From positions 124,001-188,000 of the forward strand of contig JAFAYL010000021.1 of assembly GCA_019240405.1 (NCBI GenBank): a DNA stretch of 64,000 bases, read 5' to 3'. Source of the DNA: Acidobacteriaceae bacterium. GTDB lineage: Bacteria; Acidobacteriota; Terriglobia; Bryobacterales; Bryobacteraceae. Made by a program: the position numbers and the translations under genes. The notes under the pieces are model-generated. The model saw only the letters and a list, made by a program, of their open reading frames with translations. It had not been told where the DNA came from and ran no database searches. Of this stretch, positions 27,201 to 35,962 are shown piece after piece (the first letter of the stretch is position 1; each line of letters begins with the position of its first letter).

Positions 27201-27556
27201 CGTCGACTCTCAACGGCAACGGCACGATCAGCGGAACGGACGCAACCTTCAGGATTACGAATCTGAAATCGAATCTGACAGGCACGTTCACCTACAATGA
27301 CGCAAATAACAACATCAGCTTCACTTCGACCAAATTCACGTCGAGTTCGCTATCGAATTCGAACAAGTGCGTGAGTTTTGCCGGCAGTGCGACGTTGACC
27401 GCGGGTGGCAACGTGACGTACACCGCGACGGCCTGCGACAACGACGATAGTACCCCGAAGAGTGCCGACACACTCGCGGTGAAGATTTCCGGCGCGAAGA
27501 GCAGCTCGGTCTCGGGCACGGCCTCGGAGGTCGAAGTTACATCCACCTGTCCTTAG
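24209..27556 (+). CDS. large secreted multidomain protein (PPC-like, BNR/sialidase-like, FN3, PKD)
   Basis: 1115 residues from ATG 24209, chosen for GAGGTG upstream and a signal sequence ending VVAALLVLGYSARAA. Order: a PPC-like domain (~50-180, IAAS-type FVFDSKNNLIAS and GTYTVVVDPW), a beta-propeller-like region with Asp-box-style repeats (~210-610: SDNDGNSWTQ, SRSDDGGLTFGPG, VSTDNGLTWAV, ASSDRGTTWTP, ASTYDSGKTYV), a fibronectin III domain (~620-715: VPGAPLLGSALQ, LTGYKIYRGTSSGGETLL), a ~200-residue beta domain, a PKD domain (~905-995: SSDPDGDTLKSYTFNFGDGS) and a C-terminal beta domain. Extracellular or surface location; possible glycan or protein binding is inferred only. Confidence 0.87.
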   Translation: MGALQPLRRALSALRLAEFNYFDVVRSSAVVAALLVLGYSARAANPSSGTLTDTTTTLTYTAGPFVVPNVTDNVNGTPTCSATVPAEQCDTYTLTVNVAAADKTTKQINVSISFPNATGEFDVFVFDSKNNLIASDAAGGEPSAVVIPAVSGTYTVVVDPWNPLGQSFVGNISLENIPAAPPPPPGIAPRYITYPAPPSAGGANASGEPSIGVDWNPNVATLKHGTVNQGGVAFFTANLHEFRVSFDDCSSPAATLWEDVTSPVETVNTLDPIGNCDHFGTTPPGRVFQSQLAGATSLMAYSDNDGNSWTQSQGSGQPAGVDHETVGMGPYNPNATPPPPPHPLYANAVYYCSQDVATAFCSRSDDGGLTFGPGVTIYNLTQCGGLHGHVKVAPDGTVYVPNRGCGANQAVAVSTDNGLTWAVRPIPDSTAGNTDPSLGIASDGTIYFGYQDGSSHPKIAASSDRGTTWTPSIDVGAQLGIQNSVFPEVAAGDPNRAAFMFLGTPTGGNYQATGVFPGIWHLYIASTYDSGKTYVTVDATPNDPVQIGSICNAGTTCGADRNLLDFNDLTIDSQGRAVGSFADGCVVGSCDATSSDSASRSALGTIVRQSGGKRLFAAFDPTEPAVPGAPLLGSALQSSTGVLLSWQAPDNGGSPLTGYKIYRGTSSGGETLLTTIGAAKTAYLDTTATSGKYYYRVAAQNKIGTGPECGELVTAPAPPPQTPCIAPGVTVITDPTGDQVGAPANAGLDIQSVSIGEPYTSTSTPNALSFTMKVQSLTVMPENAQWTIFFTAPNGTEYFVDMNTQPPASTTTPVFNYGHTTTLATGNKNLVTDGTADAGSTFSSDGTILIIIDDSKVGGLKPGDQLVNVNAETQQLVGADAGLLVTIDSTSAGRYILIGNVACAPQAVLTAKPTTGAAPLAVSFSGANSSDPDGDTLKSYTFNFGDGSAPVTQATPTINHTYSKSGKYTATLTVADANGTASPNPASVVINVSPGVCSSTLNGNGTISGTDATFRITNLKSNLTGTFTYNDANNNISFTSTKFTSSSLSNSNKCVSFAGSATLTAGGNVTYTATACDNDDSTPKSADTLAVKISGAKSSSVSGTASEVEVTSTCP

Positions 27557-27581
27557 TAACGAGCGCGCTGTAGTTCCCAGT

Positions 27582-27619
27582 ATCCGGATCCGCTTCGAAG
27601 TTGTGAAACGGATCCGGAT
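27582..27619 (+). terminator. 11-bp inverted repeat, possible terminator
   Basis: ATCCGGATCCG and CGGATCCGGAT are perfect complements around a 16-base loop, 26 bases after the large secreted-protein gene. The following CGCTATTTTA is weakly T-rich. It covers the GTG at 27603, which argues against that codon as the next gene's start. Confidence 0.45.
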
Positions 27620-27635
27620 CGCTATTTTAGTCTTA

Positions 27636-28196
27636 ATGTGTACTTCGAAGAATCTCCTGATTGTCCTCGCAATTTCTGCCGGGGCTTTGGGCGCTGGTCC
27701 CGCGGCCAAGACTCCGGATGCTTGCAAGCTGCTCTCGAACTCGGTAATCGAGAAGGTGCAGGGCGAGCCGGTGACGCAGGCGAAACCCAGTTCCGGCAAG
27801 CGGGGAAGCGTGATGATCTCGGAGTGCCTTTACTCGTTGCCCACGTCTTCGAATTCGATTAGCATTTCTCTGACTCTTCCCGACCCGGGCGGCTCCAAAG
27901 TCGGGCCGCGAGATGTGTGGAAGCATTCGTTCCACGAGGCCGAATCGGCGGAAGACGATGAGGACAAGGAGAAATCCGTTTTTCCGGGCGAGAAAGAGAA
28001 AGAAAAAGAGACTCCTCCGAGAGCCGTGTCCGGTTTGGGCGAAGAAGCATTCTGGGTTCAGAGTTTCGTAGGAACGCTTTATGTGCTGAAAGGGAATGCC
28101 TTCGTGCGGATCAGTATCGGCGGTAAACAGGACGATGCGACACGGTTGAAGAAGGCGCGCGTTCTGGCCGAAGCAGCGCTGGCGAAGATGCCGTGA
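27636..28196 (+). CDS. secreted protein of unknown function
   Basis: 186 residues from ATG 27636 (MCTSKNLLIVLAISAGALGAGPA, a good signal peptide); a GTG at 27603 would lie inside a hairpin and give an overlong leader. The mature part starts with TPDACKLLSNSVIEKVQGEPV and contains SECLYSLPTSSNSISISL, a highly charged central stretch (EDKEKSVFPGEKEKEKET) and GLGEEAFWVQSFVGTLYVLKGNAFVRISIGG. The CxLLs...I...G pattern with a later ECxY is shared by periplasmic proteins of unknown function in many soil bacteria (DUF3558-like). The gene ends next to a truncated PIN-domain remnant. Confidence 0.7.
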   Translation: MCTSKNLLIVLAISAGALGAGPAAKTPDACKLLSNSVIEKVQGEPVTQAKPSSGKRGSVMISECLYSLPTSSNSISISLTLPDPGGSKVGPRDVWKHSFHEAESAEDDEDKEKSVFPGEKEKEKETPPRAVSGLGEEAFWVQSFVGTLYVLKGNAFVRISIGGKQDDATRLKKARVLAEAALAKMP

Positions 28197-28197
28197 A

Positions 28198-28299
28198 GCG
28201 AGGGGTCGCGAGCAATAACGTATCCCTAGCCTGCGCATAATGCGGGTGGCTGCGCTCTGAAGCAGCAATAAGAACAGTAGTGTCGAAGAGTATGCGTAC
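28198..28299 (-). pseudogene. truncated VapC-like PIN-domain toxin remnant
   Basis: Directly downstream of the AbrB-type antitoxin (minus strand) a frame reads ILFDTTVLIAASERSHPHYAQARDTLLL and then meets the end of the neighbouring gene. This is the start of a PIN domain: first catalytic Asp in FDTTVLIAA, then the HPHYAQA helix. A GTA occupies the expected start position, and the remaining ~100 residues with the other acidic catalytic residues are absent. I infer a toxin gene truncated by rearrangement. Confidence 0.68.
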
Positions 28300-28304
28300 T
28301 GGCG

Positions 28305-28565
28305 CTAGGTGTTATTAACGGAGCGAATCCGTTCCTCGCGCGCGTTATCAATCACACGGTCCCAGTTGGCCCCAGGTTCCGGCACGCCTTGATGAACCCA
28401 TAAGCCATCGCTCTTGATCATCAAAGGCCGCTGCTCCGCTCGTTTGAGAAGCACGCCGTCAGGCTGTTCAATCACCTCGAGGGCCCCGTCCGGTTTAAAG
28501 CCAAAGCGTTTCCGAAGGGATTTTGGGACCACGATGCGCCCCGCTCGATCAATTTTGAGTTCCAT
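28305..28565 (-). CDS. AbrB/MazE-family antitoxin-like DNA-binding protein
   Basis: 86 residues from ATG 28565: MELKIDRAGRIVVPKSLRKR is the SpoVT/AbrB swapped-hairpin domain (DxxGRIVVPKxLRxRFGxKPG), followed by a short C-terminal toxin-binding-like tail (GLWVHQGVPEPG, DRVIDNAREERIRSV). Such proteins pair with VapC-type PIN toxins and autoregulate. The frame stays open upstream through the 28-bp repeats but that part is repeat-derived. The toxin next to it is truncated, so this antitoxin seems orphaned. Confidence 0.85.
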   Translation of the reverse strand: MELKIDRAGRIVVPKSLRKRFGFKPDGALEVIEQPDGVLLKRAEQRPLMIKSDGLWVHQGVPEPGANWDRVIDNAREERIRSVNNT

Positions 28566-28611
28566 CGCCGAAAGAAATTCTCTACCATCGAGCTTACAAT
28601 TCGCCCGGACA

Positions 28612-28694
28612 GTGCGTTTCGCAAAAACGCCACATTTGGGTTCGTTTCGCAAAAACGCTGCGAATGGGTTCGTTTCGCAAAAACCGGTCCAACC
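28612..28694. repeat. three tandem copies of a ~28-bp repeat with core GTTCGTTTCGCAAAAAC
   Basis: Units begin at 28612, 28640 and 28668. Each starts G-T-T/G-CGTTTCGCAAAAAC and the unit is 27-28 bases. The minus strand reads FCETNP, FLRNEP and FAKRTQ in the three frames, a phrase I recall from spurious short ORFs in other bacterial genomes with dispersed repeats. It lies between the divergent antitoxin gene and metK. Confidence 0.75.
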
Positions 28695-28744
28695 GTCCCG
28701 ATCGCGTCTTCGCTGATACACTAAGAAACTGAATCCCCTTCGCA

Positions 28745-29896
28745 ATGAAATACATCTTTACGTCAGAATCCGTCACCGAGGGTCATCCGGATAAAATCGC
28801 GGATCAAGTCTCCGACGCTGTTTTGGATGCTGTTCTCGCCGAAGATCCGGCGGGACGCGTCGCCTGCGAAACGCTGGTTACCACCGGCATCTGTGTGGTC
28901 GCCGGCGAGATCACCACGAAAACGTACGTCGATATCCCCAAGCTAGTACGCGGTGTTATTAACAGCATCGGCTACACAGACGCCGCATTCGGGTTCGACT
29001 GCAAGACTTGCGCCGTAGTGAATATGATCCAGGCCCAGTCGCCCGATATCGCCATGGGTGTCGATACCGGCGGCGCTGGTGACCAAGGGCTTATGTTTGG
29101 CTTCGCGTGCGATGAAACCCCGGAACTGATGCCGCTGCCCATTATGTTGGCCCATCGCCTGGTTCGCCGCTTAAGCGAGACGCGCCGCGAAGGGCAATTG
29201 CCCTATCTCCGGCCCGATGGGAAGAGCCAGGTGAGCGTCGAATATGTCAACGGCAGGCCAAAACGCATCGATGCGGTTGTTATCTCGACCCAGCACGATG
29301 ACGATGTTGCGACGGACCAGATTCGCCGGGAAGTGAAGAAGCACATTATCGACTCCGTCATCCCGTCCAACATGATCGATTCCCGGACCAGCTTTCATAT
29401 CAATCCCACCGGGCGTTTTGTCATAGGCGGCCCTCATGGCGACACGGGACTAACAGGCCGCAAGATCATTGTCGACACCTATGGCGGAATGGGCCGCCAC
29501 GGCGGGGGCGCATTCTCCGGAAAAGACCCCACGAAAGTGGATCGATCCGCGTGCTACATGGCGCGCTACGTCGCGAAGAACATCGTGGCTGCGGGTCTCG
29601 CGTCTAAAGCCGAAGTGCAGTTGGCCTACGCCATCGGCGTTGCCGAGCCGGTTTCGGTCAACGTGAATACGTTCGGCACAGGGAAAATCGACGATGATCG
29701 CATTGCCGAGTTGATTCGGGAAAACTTCTCGCTCACTCCGAAAGGCATGATCGACCATCTCGATCTTCGGCGCCCGATTTACCGCAAAACCGCGGCGTTT
29801 GGGCATTTCGGCCGTACAGAAGACACATTCACCTGGGAGGCGACGAATAAGGCGGATGTCCTCCGCGAAGCTGCTCAGCTAGTCGCCGCCGTCTAG
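28745..29896 (+). CDS. metK: S-adenosylmethionine synthase
   Basis: 383 residues, normal length. Makes SAM from methionine and ATP in the cytosol. Signatures: [20 protein letters not shown] at the N-terminus (His of GHPDK), the [12 protein letters not shown]-type loop seen here as [16 protein letters not shown], and the P-loop-like [22 protein letters not shown] near residues 255-275. No SAM riboswitch is visible in the 179-base leader, which instead carries the 28-bp repeats. Gene order metK-tig-clpX-lon follows on the same strand. Confidence 0.97.
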   Translation: MKYIFTSESVTEGHPDKIADQVSDAVLDAVLAEDPAGRVACETLVTTGICVVAGEITTKTYVDIPKLVRGVINSIGYTDAAFGFDCKTCAVVNMIQAQSPDIAMGVDTGGAGDQGLMFGFACDETPELMPLPIMLAHRLVRRLSETRREGQLPYLRPDGKSQVSVEYVNGRPKRIDAVVISTQHDDDVATDQIRREVKKHIIDSVIPSNMIDSRTSFHINPTGRFVIGGPHGDTGLTGRKIIVDTYGGMGRHGGGAFSGKDPTKVDRSACYMARYVAKNIVAAGLASKAEVQLAYAIGVAEPVSVNVNTFGTGKIDDDRIAELIRENFSLTPKGMIDHLDLRRPIYRKTAAFGHFGRTEDTFTWEATNKADVLREAAQLVAAV

Positions 29897-29950
29897 TCTG
29901 CCTCGATCCGGAAACACATACGATACGATTGAGCCGTCGAAGTAGGAGCC

Positions 29951-31207
29951 GTGCCGACAGCCGAAGATTGCAAACGTTCGCTTGAAATTGAGGTACCGCT
30001 TGAAGAAGTGGAGCGCGCCAAAGAACGTGTGACTAATTCGATAAAACAACGCGCCCGGTTGCCCGGTTTCCGTCCCGGCAAAGCGCCGACAAGTTTGATC
30101 GAATCGCGCTTCCAAAGCGAGATTCGCAGCGAGGTTCTCGATGCTCTCCTCCCGCAAGCCTTTCGCGACAGAGTTCAGAAGGAAGATTTAAAGGTCGTCG
30201 GGACGCCCGATGTCTCAGAGTTGCACTTTGAACCCGGCCAGCCGATTCGGTTTAAAGCCGTGTTTGAGGTAGCACCCGTATTCGACGTTGGCGAGTATCG
30301 CGGCTTGCCTGTGAAATACCAAGAGCCGACGGTAACTGACGAAGAAATAACAAAGCGTCTGGAGTCGATGCGCGAGAGCAAGGCCGAGTACATCAACCTC
30401 GACCCGCGACTTATCGAAAACGGCGACTTCGTCTTGGTTCATCTTAAATCAGTTTCCGGTCTCTCCGAGCCGATCGATCAAGATGTTCAGATTCAAGTAG
30501 GCGCCGAGGATACGCTGCCCGCATTCACTGAAAATCTGCTCGGCGCAAACCCGGAGGAGATGAAGGAATTCGATCTCACTTATCCGGAGGACTACGCGCA
30601 AGAAAGCCTGGCCGGCAAGACGGTTCGCTTCGAGTTAACGCCAAAGGTGATTCGGAAGAAGGAGCTCCCGGCGCTTGATGACGAATTCGCCCGCGATTTA
30701 GGCGATTATCAAACCCTCGATGAGCTTAAGGACGCGGTAAAGAAGTCCATTTTCCACGAAAAGCAGTACGTCGCTCAGCAGGAGGCGAAAGAAGAGCTCA
30801 TCGATCAACTGGTTCGCCAAAACGACTTTCCTGTTCCGGAGGCGTATGTTGACCGGCAGATCGAAAACCAAGTGAAGGCCCGATTGGGCGACTTGGCCGG
30901 GAGAGGTGTTGACCCGAGCACGATTAAGCTCGACTGGCAAAAGGTCAAGGAAAGCCAGCAGGATAAGGCTCTGAAGAGCGTCAAAGCTTCCCTCCTGCTT
31001 GAAAAGATCTCGCAAAGGGAGAGCATTTACGCGACCAAAGACGAAGTGGACCGGGAAGTACAAAGGATCGCTCGCCAGGAGCGCGAAGCCGTTCCGGTCA
31101 CCCGCGCCCGCCTAGAAAAGGAGGGAATGCTGGGTCGGATCGCCGATCATATCCAAGCCGAAAAGACGCTGCATTTTCTCTTCGAGCAGGCGCAAAAGCG
31201 GGCGTAA
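29951..31207 (+). CDS. tig: trigger factor
   Basis: 418 residues from GTG 29951 (AGGAG just upstream). Ribosome-bound chaperone and peptidyl-prolyl isomerase. The N-terminal ribosome-binding domain includes GFRPGKAPTSLIESRF (conserved GFRxGKxP signature at ~35-41); the FKBP-like domain covers ~155-235 (DFVLVHLKSVSGL, VGAEDTLPAFTENLLGANPEE); the rest is the helical C-terminal chaperone part. Followed by clpX without the usual clpP between. Confidence 0.95.
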   Translation: MPTAEDCKRSLEIEVPLEEVERAKERVTNSIKQRARLPGFRPGKAPTSLIESRFQSEIRSEVLDALLPQAFRDRVQKEDLKVVGTPDVSELHFEPGQPIRFKAVFEVAPVFDVGEYRGLPVKYQEPTVTDEEITKRLESMRESKAEYINLDPRLIENGDFVLVHLKSVSGLSEPIDQDVQIQVGAEDTLPAFTENLLGANPEEMKEFDLTYPEDYAQESLAGKTVRFELTPKVIRKKELPALDDEFARDLGDYQTLDELKDAVKKSIFHEKQYVAQQEAKEELIDQLVRQNDFPVPEAYVDRQIENQVKARLGDLAGRGVDPSTIKLDWQKVKESQQDKALKSVKASLLLEKISQRESIYATKDEVDREVQRIARQEREAVPVTRARLEKEGMLGRIADHIQAEKTLHFLFEQAQKRA

Positions 31208-31271
31208 GCCGGGGTAAACCTGATCGGCAGTAATGGCCTATCGGCCCCAACCTAATGCGAAGTTCGGCCGC

Positions 31272-31298
31272 TTGAAAAGCCGTTCGTCCTGATATACT
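31272..31298 (+). promoter_or_regulatory. possible sigma-70 promoter of clpX
   Basis: TTGAAA (31272-31277) and TATACT (31293-31298) with a 15-base spacer, about 70 bases before the clpX GTG. The spacer is short, so this is tentative. Confidence 0.35.
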
Positions 31299-31366
31299 GG
31301 TGTCGAAAACCGACTTCGAATCAGTGCAAGGGATCTCTTGGTCTTACATTTTGTAGGAGAACCAGC

Positions 31367-32638
31367 GTGAAGCGTGCCGGATCTGATGATTCCCTCCGCT
31401 GTTCGTTTTGTCATAAAAGCCAAGACGTTGTCGGCAAGCTGATCTCCTCACCGAGCGATTATCCGCGCGCTTACATTTGCGACGAGTGCATAGCCGTTTG
31501 TAACTCGATCATCGAAGATGATCGCCATGATACGGCTTACGGCACGCCGGGTAAGCTGCCCCGGCCGCTCGAGCTGAAGGAATATCTGGATCAGTACGTC
31601 ATTGGTCAGGAAGCGACCAAGAAGAAGCTCGCCGTCGCGGTCTATAACCATTACAAGCGGATTCAAATGAATAAACAGCGCGGCAGTGAGGTCGAGCTGT
31701 CTAAATCGAATATCCTGCTGATCGGGCCGACGGGTACAGGAAAGACGTTGCTCGCTCAGACGCTCGCAAGGATATTGGACGTCCCGTTTGCAATAGTTGA
31801 CGCCACCACGCTGACTGAAGCTGGGTACGTTGGCGAAGACGTAGAGAATATAATTCTGCGCCTGTTGCAAAACGCGGATTGGGATGTTCAACGGGCCCAG
31901 ACCGGAATCATCTATATCGACGAGATCGACAAGATCGGCCGCAAAGACGAGAACCCGTCTATTACCCGCGATGTCTCCGGTGAAGGCGTTCAGCAGGCCC
32001 TTTTGAAGATTCTGGAAGGGACCATTGCAAACGTTCCGCCCCAAGGCGGCCGGAAACATCCGCACCAAGAGTTCACGCCCGTAGATACAACGAATATTCT
32101 TTTTATCTGCGGCGGAGCGTTTATCGCGCTCGAGAAAGTCATTGCTCGCCGGGTGGGAACGAAATCTATCGGTTTTGTACCGCCCGAGGAGAAGGAAACG
32201 GGACGCCGTGGTCCGAACACTGCCAGGCGAGATATTGACTTGCTTGGGCAGTGCCAGCCCGTCGATCTGATTAAGTATGGGTTTATCCCGGAATTTATCG
32301 GGCGTATGCCGGTCACGGCGGTTCTGGAAGATTTATCGAAGGACGCTTTGATTCAGATTCTGACCAAGCCGAAGAATGCCATCGTCCGTCAGTATCAGAA
32401 GCTATTTGAATTCGAGAATGTTAAGCTGAAATTTACCGAGGACGCTCTGGAGGCAGTGGCGCAACTGGCAATGGAGCGCAAAGTCGGCGCGCGGGGTCTA
32501 CGCATGATTCTGGAAGATCTCATGTTAGACCTGATGTACTATCTCCCGACCTTTAAGAAGATTCGCGAATTTGTAGTCACTAAGGAGATGGTGCTCTCGC
32601 AGAAGATCAATATGGCTGTGCTTGAAAAAGCGGGCTGA
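31367..32638 (+). CDS. clpX: ATP-dependent Clp protease ATP-binding subunit ClpX
   Basis: 423 residues from GTG 31367 with GGAGA upstream. AAA+ unfoldase that feeds substrates to ClpP. The N-terminal zinc finger is intact ([10 protein letters not shown] and [12 protein letters not shown], four Cys). Walker A is [18 protein letters not shown], Walker [14 protein letters not shown]; the pore loop GYVGEDVE and the IGF-type ClpP-docking region ([13 protein letters not shown], with IGF) are present. No clpP gene lies on either side, so the protease partner must be elsewhere. Confidence 0.97.
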   Translation: MKRAGSDDSLRCSFCHKSQDVVGKLISSPSDYPRAYICDECIAVCNSIIEDDRHDTAYGTPGKLPRPLELKEYLDQYVIGQEATKKKLAVAVYNHYKRIQMNKQRGSEVELSKSNILLIGPTGTGKTLLAQTLARILDVPFAIVDATTLTEAGYVGEDVENIILRLLQNADWDVQRAQTGIIYIDEIDKIGRKDENPSITRDVSGEGVQQALLKILEGTIANVPPQGGRKHPHQEFTPVDTTNILFICGGAFIALEKVIARRVGTKSIGFVPPEEKETGRRGPNTARRDIDLLGQCQPVDLIKYGFIPEFIGRMPVTAVLEDLSKDALIQILTKPKNAIVRQYQKLFEFENVKLKFTEDALEAVAQLAMERKVGARGLRMILEDLMLDLMYYLPTFKKIREFVVTKEMVLSQKINMAVLEKAG

Positions 32639-32759
32639 CCGAAAGCCGCGTTCGCAAGCTATAGAGACTTTTCTGCTGCTGCAGCTTCTAACACATAGGA
32701 GTCTCAGGGTCTTTCTTGTGTCCCCCGGTTCGAGGGACAATTCGCTTAGCAAAGGTTAG

Positions 32760-35312
32760 ATGGTTACGACGAAAGATAAAACCGATACGAAACGATTGCC
32801 TATGATGCCCATCCGGGACGTGGTCATCTTTCCGTACATGATGACCCCGTTTGTGGTCGGGAGAGAGTCAAGCGTCCGGGCTCTTGAAGAAGCGCTCTTG
32901 GGTGACAAGAAGATCTTCCTCGCCACCCAGCACGATGCATCAGTTGATGAGCCGCGGCCTGACGAAATTTATTCGGTCGGGACAGTGGCAAATATCGTTC
33001 AGAGTCTTAAACAGCCCGACGGGAATATTAAGGTTCTGGTCGAGGGTGTCGAGCGGGGCAAGATCGTCTCGGTTAGTGAAGAAGAGGGTTACTTCCGCGC
33101 GGTTGTCAAGACCACGACCTACAAGGTAGAGCAGGGCAGCCAGCTCGAGGCGCTTACCGGGCGAGTTACAAATCTGTTCGAACAATATGTAAAGCTCAGC
33201 CAAAACCTGAATTACGAGACGATGATCGCAGCCATTCGCGTCGACGATCCGGGCAAGCTCGCAGACACGGTAGGCGCGAATCTGCAGCTCACGATTGAAG
33301 AGAAACAGGAGCTGCTTGAAATTTCCGATCCAATCGACCGGTTGACTCGGGTTGCCGAGCTGCTCGATATCGAAATCGAAAAGCTGAATGTCGATCGGAC
33401 CATTCAAGGCCGCGTGAAGCGGCAAATGGAACGCGCTCAGAAAGAGTACTACCTTAACGAAAAGATAAAAGCCATACAAAAGGAGCTTGGCCGCGGAGAG
33501 AAGAGCGAGTTCGACGAGCTGAAGAAAAAAATCGATACGGCCGGGATGACTAAGGACGCGCATGAAAAGGCGATGGCCGAGCTGAAGCGGCTCGAGGGGA
33601 TGCCGCCGATGTCGGCCGAATCGACTGTTTCGCGAAACTATCTTGATTGGCTGCTCGCGGTGCCGTGGAAGAAGCGAACCAAAGAGATTCGCGACCTTCG
33701 TTATGCGCGCCAGGTGCTCGAAGGCGATCACTACGGGCTTGAAAAGATTAAAGAGCGCATCCTCGAGTTTTTGTCTGTTCGCCGCTTGGTGCAAAACCCG
33801 AAAGGCTCCATTCTGTGTTTTGTCGGCGCTCCCGGCGTAGGTAAAACTTCGCTCGGGATGTCGATCGCGAAGGCGACGGGACGCAAGTTTGTCCGGCTCT
33901 CGCTTGGCGGCGTTCGGGATGAAGCAGAGATTCGCGGCCATCGGAGAACCTACATCGGCGCGCTGCCCGGCCAGCTTATTCAGATGATGAAGAAGGCCGG
34001 AACTAGAAATCCCGTCATCATGCTCGACGAAGTCGACAAGATGTCGACGGATTTTCGGGGTGATCCATCGGCTGCGTTGCTGGAAGTGCTCGATCCGGAA
34101 CAGAACTATATGTTCATGGATCACTACCTCGATGTCGAGTACGATTTGAGCCAGGTGTTTTTCATTGCGACAGCTAATGTACTGCATACCATTCCTGCGC
34201 CGTTGCAGGACCGTATGGAAGTCATCCGGCTGTCCGGGTATACCGAGCTTGAAAAACTCGAGATTGCGAAGCGATTCCTGGTTCCGAAACAGCGAAAAGA
34301 AACCGGTATCGGTGAAGAGCAGGTCGAATTCAAAGACGAAGGACTGCAAACGCTCATCCAGTCCTACACTCGCGAAGCCGGTGTACGAAACCTGGAGCGC
34401 GAGATTGGCAATATTTGCCGTAAGGTAGCGCGTAAAGTTGTTGAAGCGCAGTCGGCCGGCACACCTGAACCTGATGCTCAATCCGCCGAGGCCACATCGC
34501 AGGATGGTTTAGAGGTGGTCGAAGACGAAGTGCAGGCGGAAGAGCCGGCTAAGAAGAATAAGAAGAAGGCCAAAAAAGAAGAGGCCGAGCCTTTGGTGCC
34601 GATTGAAAAGGTGATCGTCAACCCACCCACGATCGCGGAATTACTCGGGCCCGCGCGCTTCCGGGATAGAGATACGGATAAGTGCAACGAAATCGGTGCG
34701 GCCACTGGATTGGCTTGGACCGAAGTGGGCGGCTCGATTCTCACGACAGAAGCGACTGTAATGGAAGGTCGCGGCAAGATGACTACAACGGGCCAATTGG
34801 GCGACGTCATGCAGGAATCGGCGCATGCGGCGATGAGTTACATCCGCTCGCGAGCGCAGTTTTTGGGACTGCCCAAAGACTTTTACCGGCATCTGGACAT
34901 TCACGTGCATGTGCCGGAAGGCGCCATCCCGAAAGATGGACCTTCGGCGGGAATTACCATCGCGACCAGCATCTGCAGCACGCTTACCGGGATCCCGGTT
35001 CGTTGCGACATTGCGATGACGGGCGAGATTACAGTGCGCGGGCGGGTGCTTCCAATAGGAGGCCTAAAAGAAAAACTCCTGGCCGCGCACCGGCACGGCA
35101 TTTTGGAAGTGGTTTTGCCGAACGAAAACGAAAAGGATTTAGTAGACGTACCAGAGAATATCCGAAAGGACATGAAACTCAACTTTGTTTCCTCGATGGA
35201 CGAAGTGCTCAAGATCGCGCTCGAGCGTGAGATTGTCGCTTTGCCCTTGGCGCCGACTGCGACGGCAGCAGATCTGGTCGCGAGGCCAAACGAAGAGAAC
35301 GTGACTCATTGA
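32760..35312 (+). CDS. lon: ATP-dependent Lon protease
   Basis: 850 residues. N-terminal Lon substrate-binding domain ([24 protein letters not shown]), AAA+ module with Walker [20 protein letters not shown] and Walker [13 protein letters not shown], and a C-terminal Ser-Lys protease domain ([14 protein letters not shown], nucleophile Ser; [12 protein letters not shown], Lys). Between the AAA+ lid and the protease domain sits an unusual ~55-residue acidic then Lys-rich linker ([20 protein letters not shown]). Degrades damaged and regulatory proteins in the cytosol. Confidence 0.97.
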   Translation: MVTTKDKTDTKRLPMMPIRDVVIFPYMMTPFVVGRESSVRALEEALLGDKKIFLATQHDASVDEPRPDEIYSVGTVANIVQSLKQPDGNIKVLVEGVERGKIVSVSEEEGYFRAVVKTTTYKVEQGSQLEALTGRVTNLFEQYVKLSQNLNYETMIAAIRVDDPGKLADTVGANLQLTIEEKQELLEISDPIDRLTRVAELLDIEIEKLNVDRTIQGRVKRQMERAQKEYYLNEKIKAIQKELGRGEKSEFDELKKKIDTAGMTKDAHEKAMAELKRLEGMPPMSAESTVSRNYLDWLLAVPWKKRTKEIRDLRYARQVLEGDHYGLEKIKERILEFLSVRRLVQNPKGSILCFVGAPGVGKTSLGMSIAKATGRKFVRLSLGGVRDEAEIRGHRRTYIGALPGQLIQMMKKAGTRNPVIMLDEVDKMSTDFRGDPSAALLEVLDPEQNYMFMDHYLDVEYDLSQVFFIATANVLHTIPAPLQDRMEVIRLSGYTELEKLEIAKRFLVPKQRKETGIGEEQVEFKDEGLQTLIQSYTREAGVRNLEREIGNICRKVARKVVEAQSAGTPEPDAQSAEATSQDGLEVVEDEVQAEEPAKKNKKKAKKEEAEPLVPIEKVIVNPPTIAELLGPARFRDRDTDKCNEIGAATGLAWTEVGGSILTTEATVMEGRGKMTTTGQLGDVMQESAHAAMSYIRSRAQFLGLPKDFYRHLDIHVHVPEGAIPKDGPSAGITIATSICSTLTGIPVRCDIAMTGEITVRGRVLPIGGLKEKLLAAHRHGILEVVLPNENEKDLVDVPENIRKDMKLNFVSSMDEVLKIALEREIVALPLAPTATAADLVARPNEENVTH

Positions 35313-35359
35313 GGTGAGTTTTTGCCGGATTCAAAGAATCCGGAAACCGTTAGATAATC

Positions 35360-35962
35360 GTGGTGGGGACTGAAGCAGCAGCGAGCCTGATCACCAGCGC
35401 GGCGCACCCGCAGCAGTTTCCGCCCGCGCAGCGCCAGAACAGGCCTCTTGAAATTGCGTTCTTGGGGCGCAGCAATGTTGGTAAATCAAGCCTGTTGAAT
35501 TGTCTGGTGCGCCAGCCGGGATTGGCTTTCACAAGCGCTCGTCCCGGATGCACGCAACTGATCAATTTCTACAGGGTTGATGAAGAGATTCGCTTCGTTG
35601 ATCTGCCGGGCTATGGATACGCGCAACTCGGATTAGAAGCGCGAGCAGGTTGGAAGAAGTTGATTGAAAGTTATTTGAGCGGGCGGCAGAATCTCGCGTT
35701 GTCATTTCTGCTGATCGATGCCAGGCGTGGATGGATGGACATGGATTTGGAGCTCAAAGCCTGGCTTGAGTTTCGCAACCGTCGATACCAGGTGGTCGTC
35801 ACCAAGATCGACAAATTGAAAAGTAGCAATCAAGTAAGAACCGGACTGGCCGCGATCCAAAAAGAGTTGCAGGATCAGCAGCCAGTGCAGTTCTCGGCCA
35901 TTGACAGCCGGGGAGTGAGGGAAATTTGGCAAATCATCTCGAAGATCAAGAACCAGCAGTAG
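35360..35962 (+). CDS. engB: ribosome biogenesis GTPase YihA/YsxC/EngB
   Basis: 200 residues from GTG 35360. Circularly ordinary TrmE-Era-type GTPase: G1 [15 protein letters not shown]2 region [15 protein letters not shown]3 [12 protein letters not shown]4 VVTKIDKL and a final FSAIDSRGV (G5). Needed for late assembly of the large ribosomal subunit. Its end overlaps the TTG start of rho by 37 bases, so the two are probably one transcript. Confidence 0.95.
   Translation: MVGTEAAASLITSAAHPQQFPPAQRQNRPLEIAFLGRSNVGKSSLLNCLVRQPGLAFTSARPGCTQLINFYRVDEEIRFVDLPGYGYAQLGLEARAGWKKLIESYLSGRQNLALSFLLIDARRGWMDMDLELKAWLEFRNRRYQVVVTKIDKLKSSNQVRTGLAAIQKELQDQQPVQFSAIDSRGVREIWQIISKIKNQQ

Noticed and set aside
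27603-27635. GTG start for the secreted protein at 27636
   Set aside because: The codon falls inside an 11-bp inverted repeat and gives a doubled hydrophobic leader.
28612-28694. CRISPR-like array
   Set aside because: Only three units with spacers of about 11 bases and no cas gene anywhere; it is a simple tandem repeat.
28566-28744. SAM riboswitch before metK
   Set aside because: No SAM-I/II/IV-like helices or terminator; the leader is mostly repeat sequence.
32940-34481. Long open frame antisense to lon (513 residues)
   Set aside because: It is the mirror of a conserved, full-length Lon gene; the translation is rich in Arg/His/Leu with no motif and has no ribosome-binding site.
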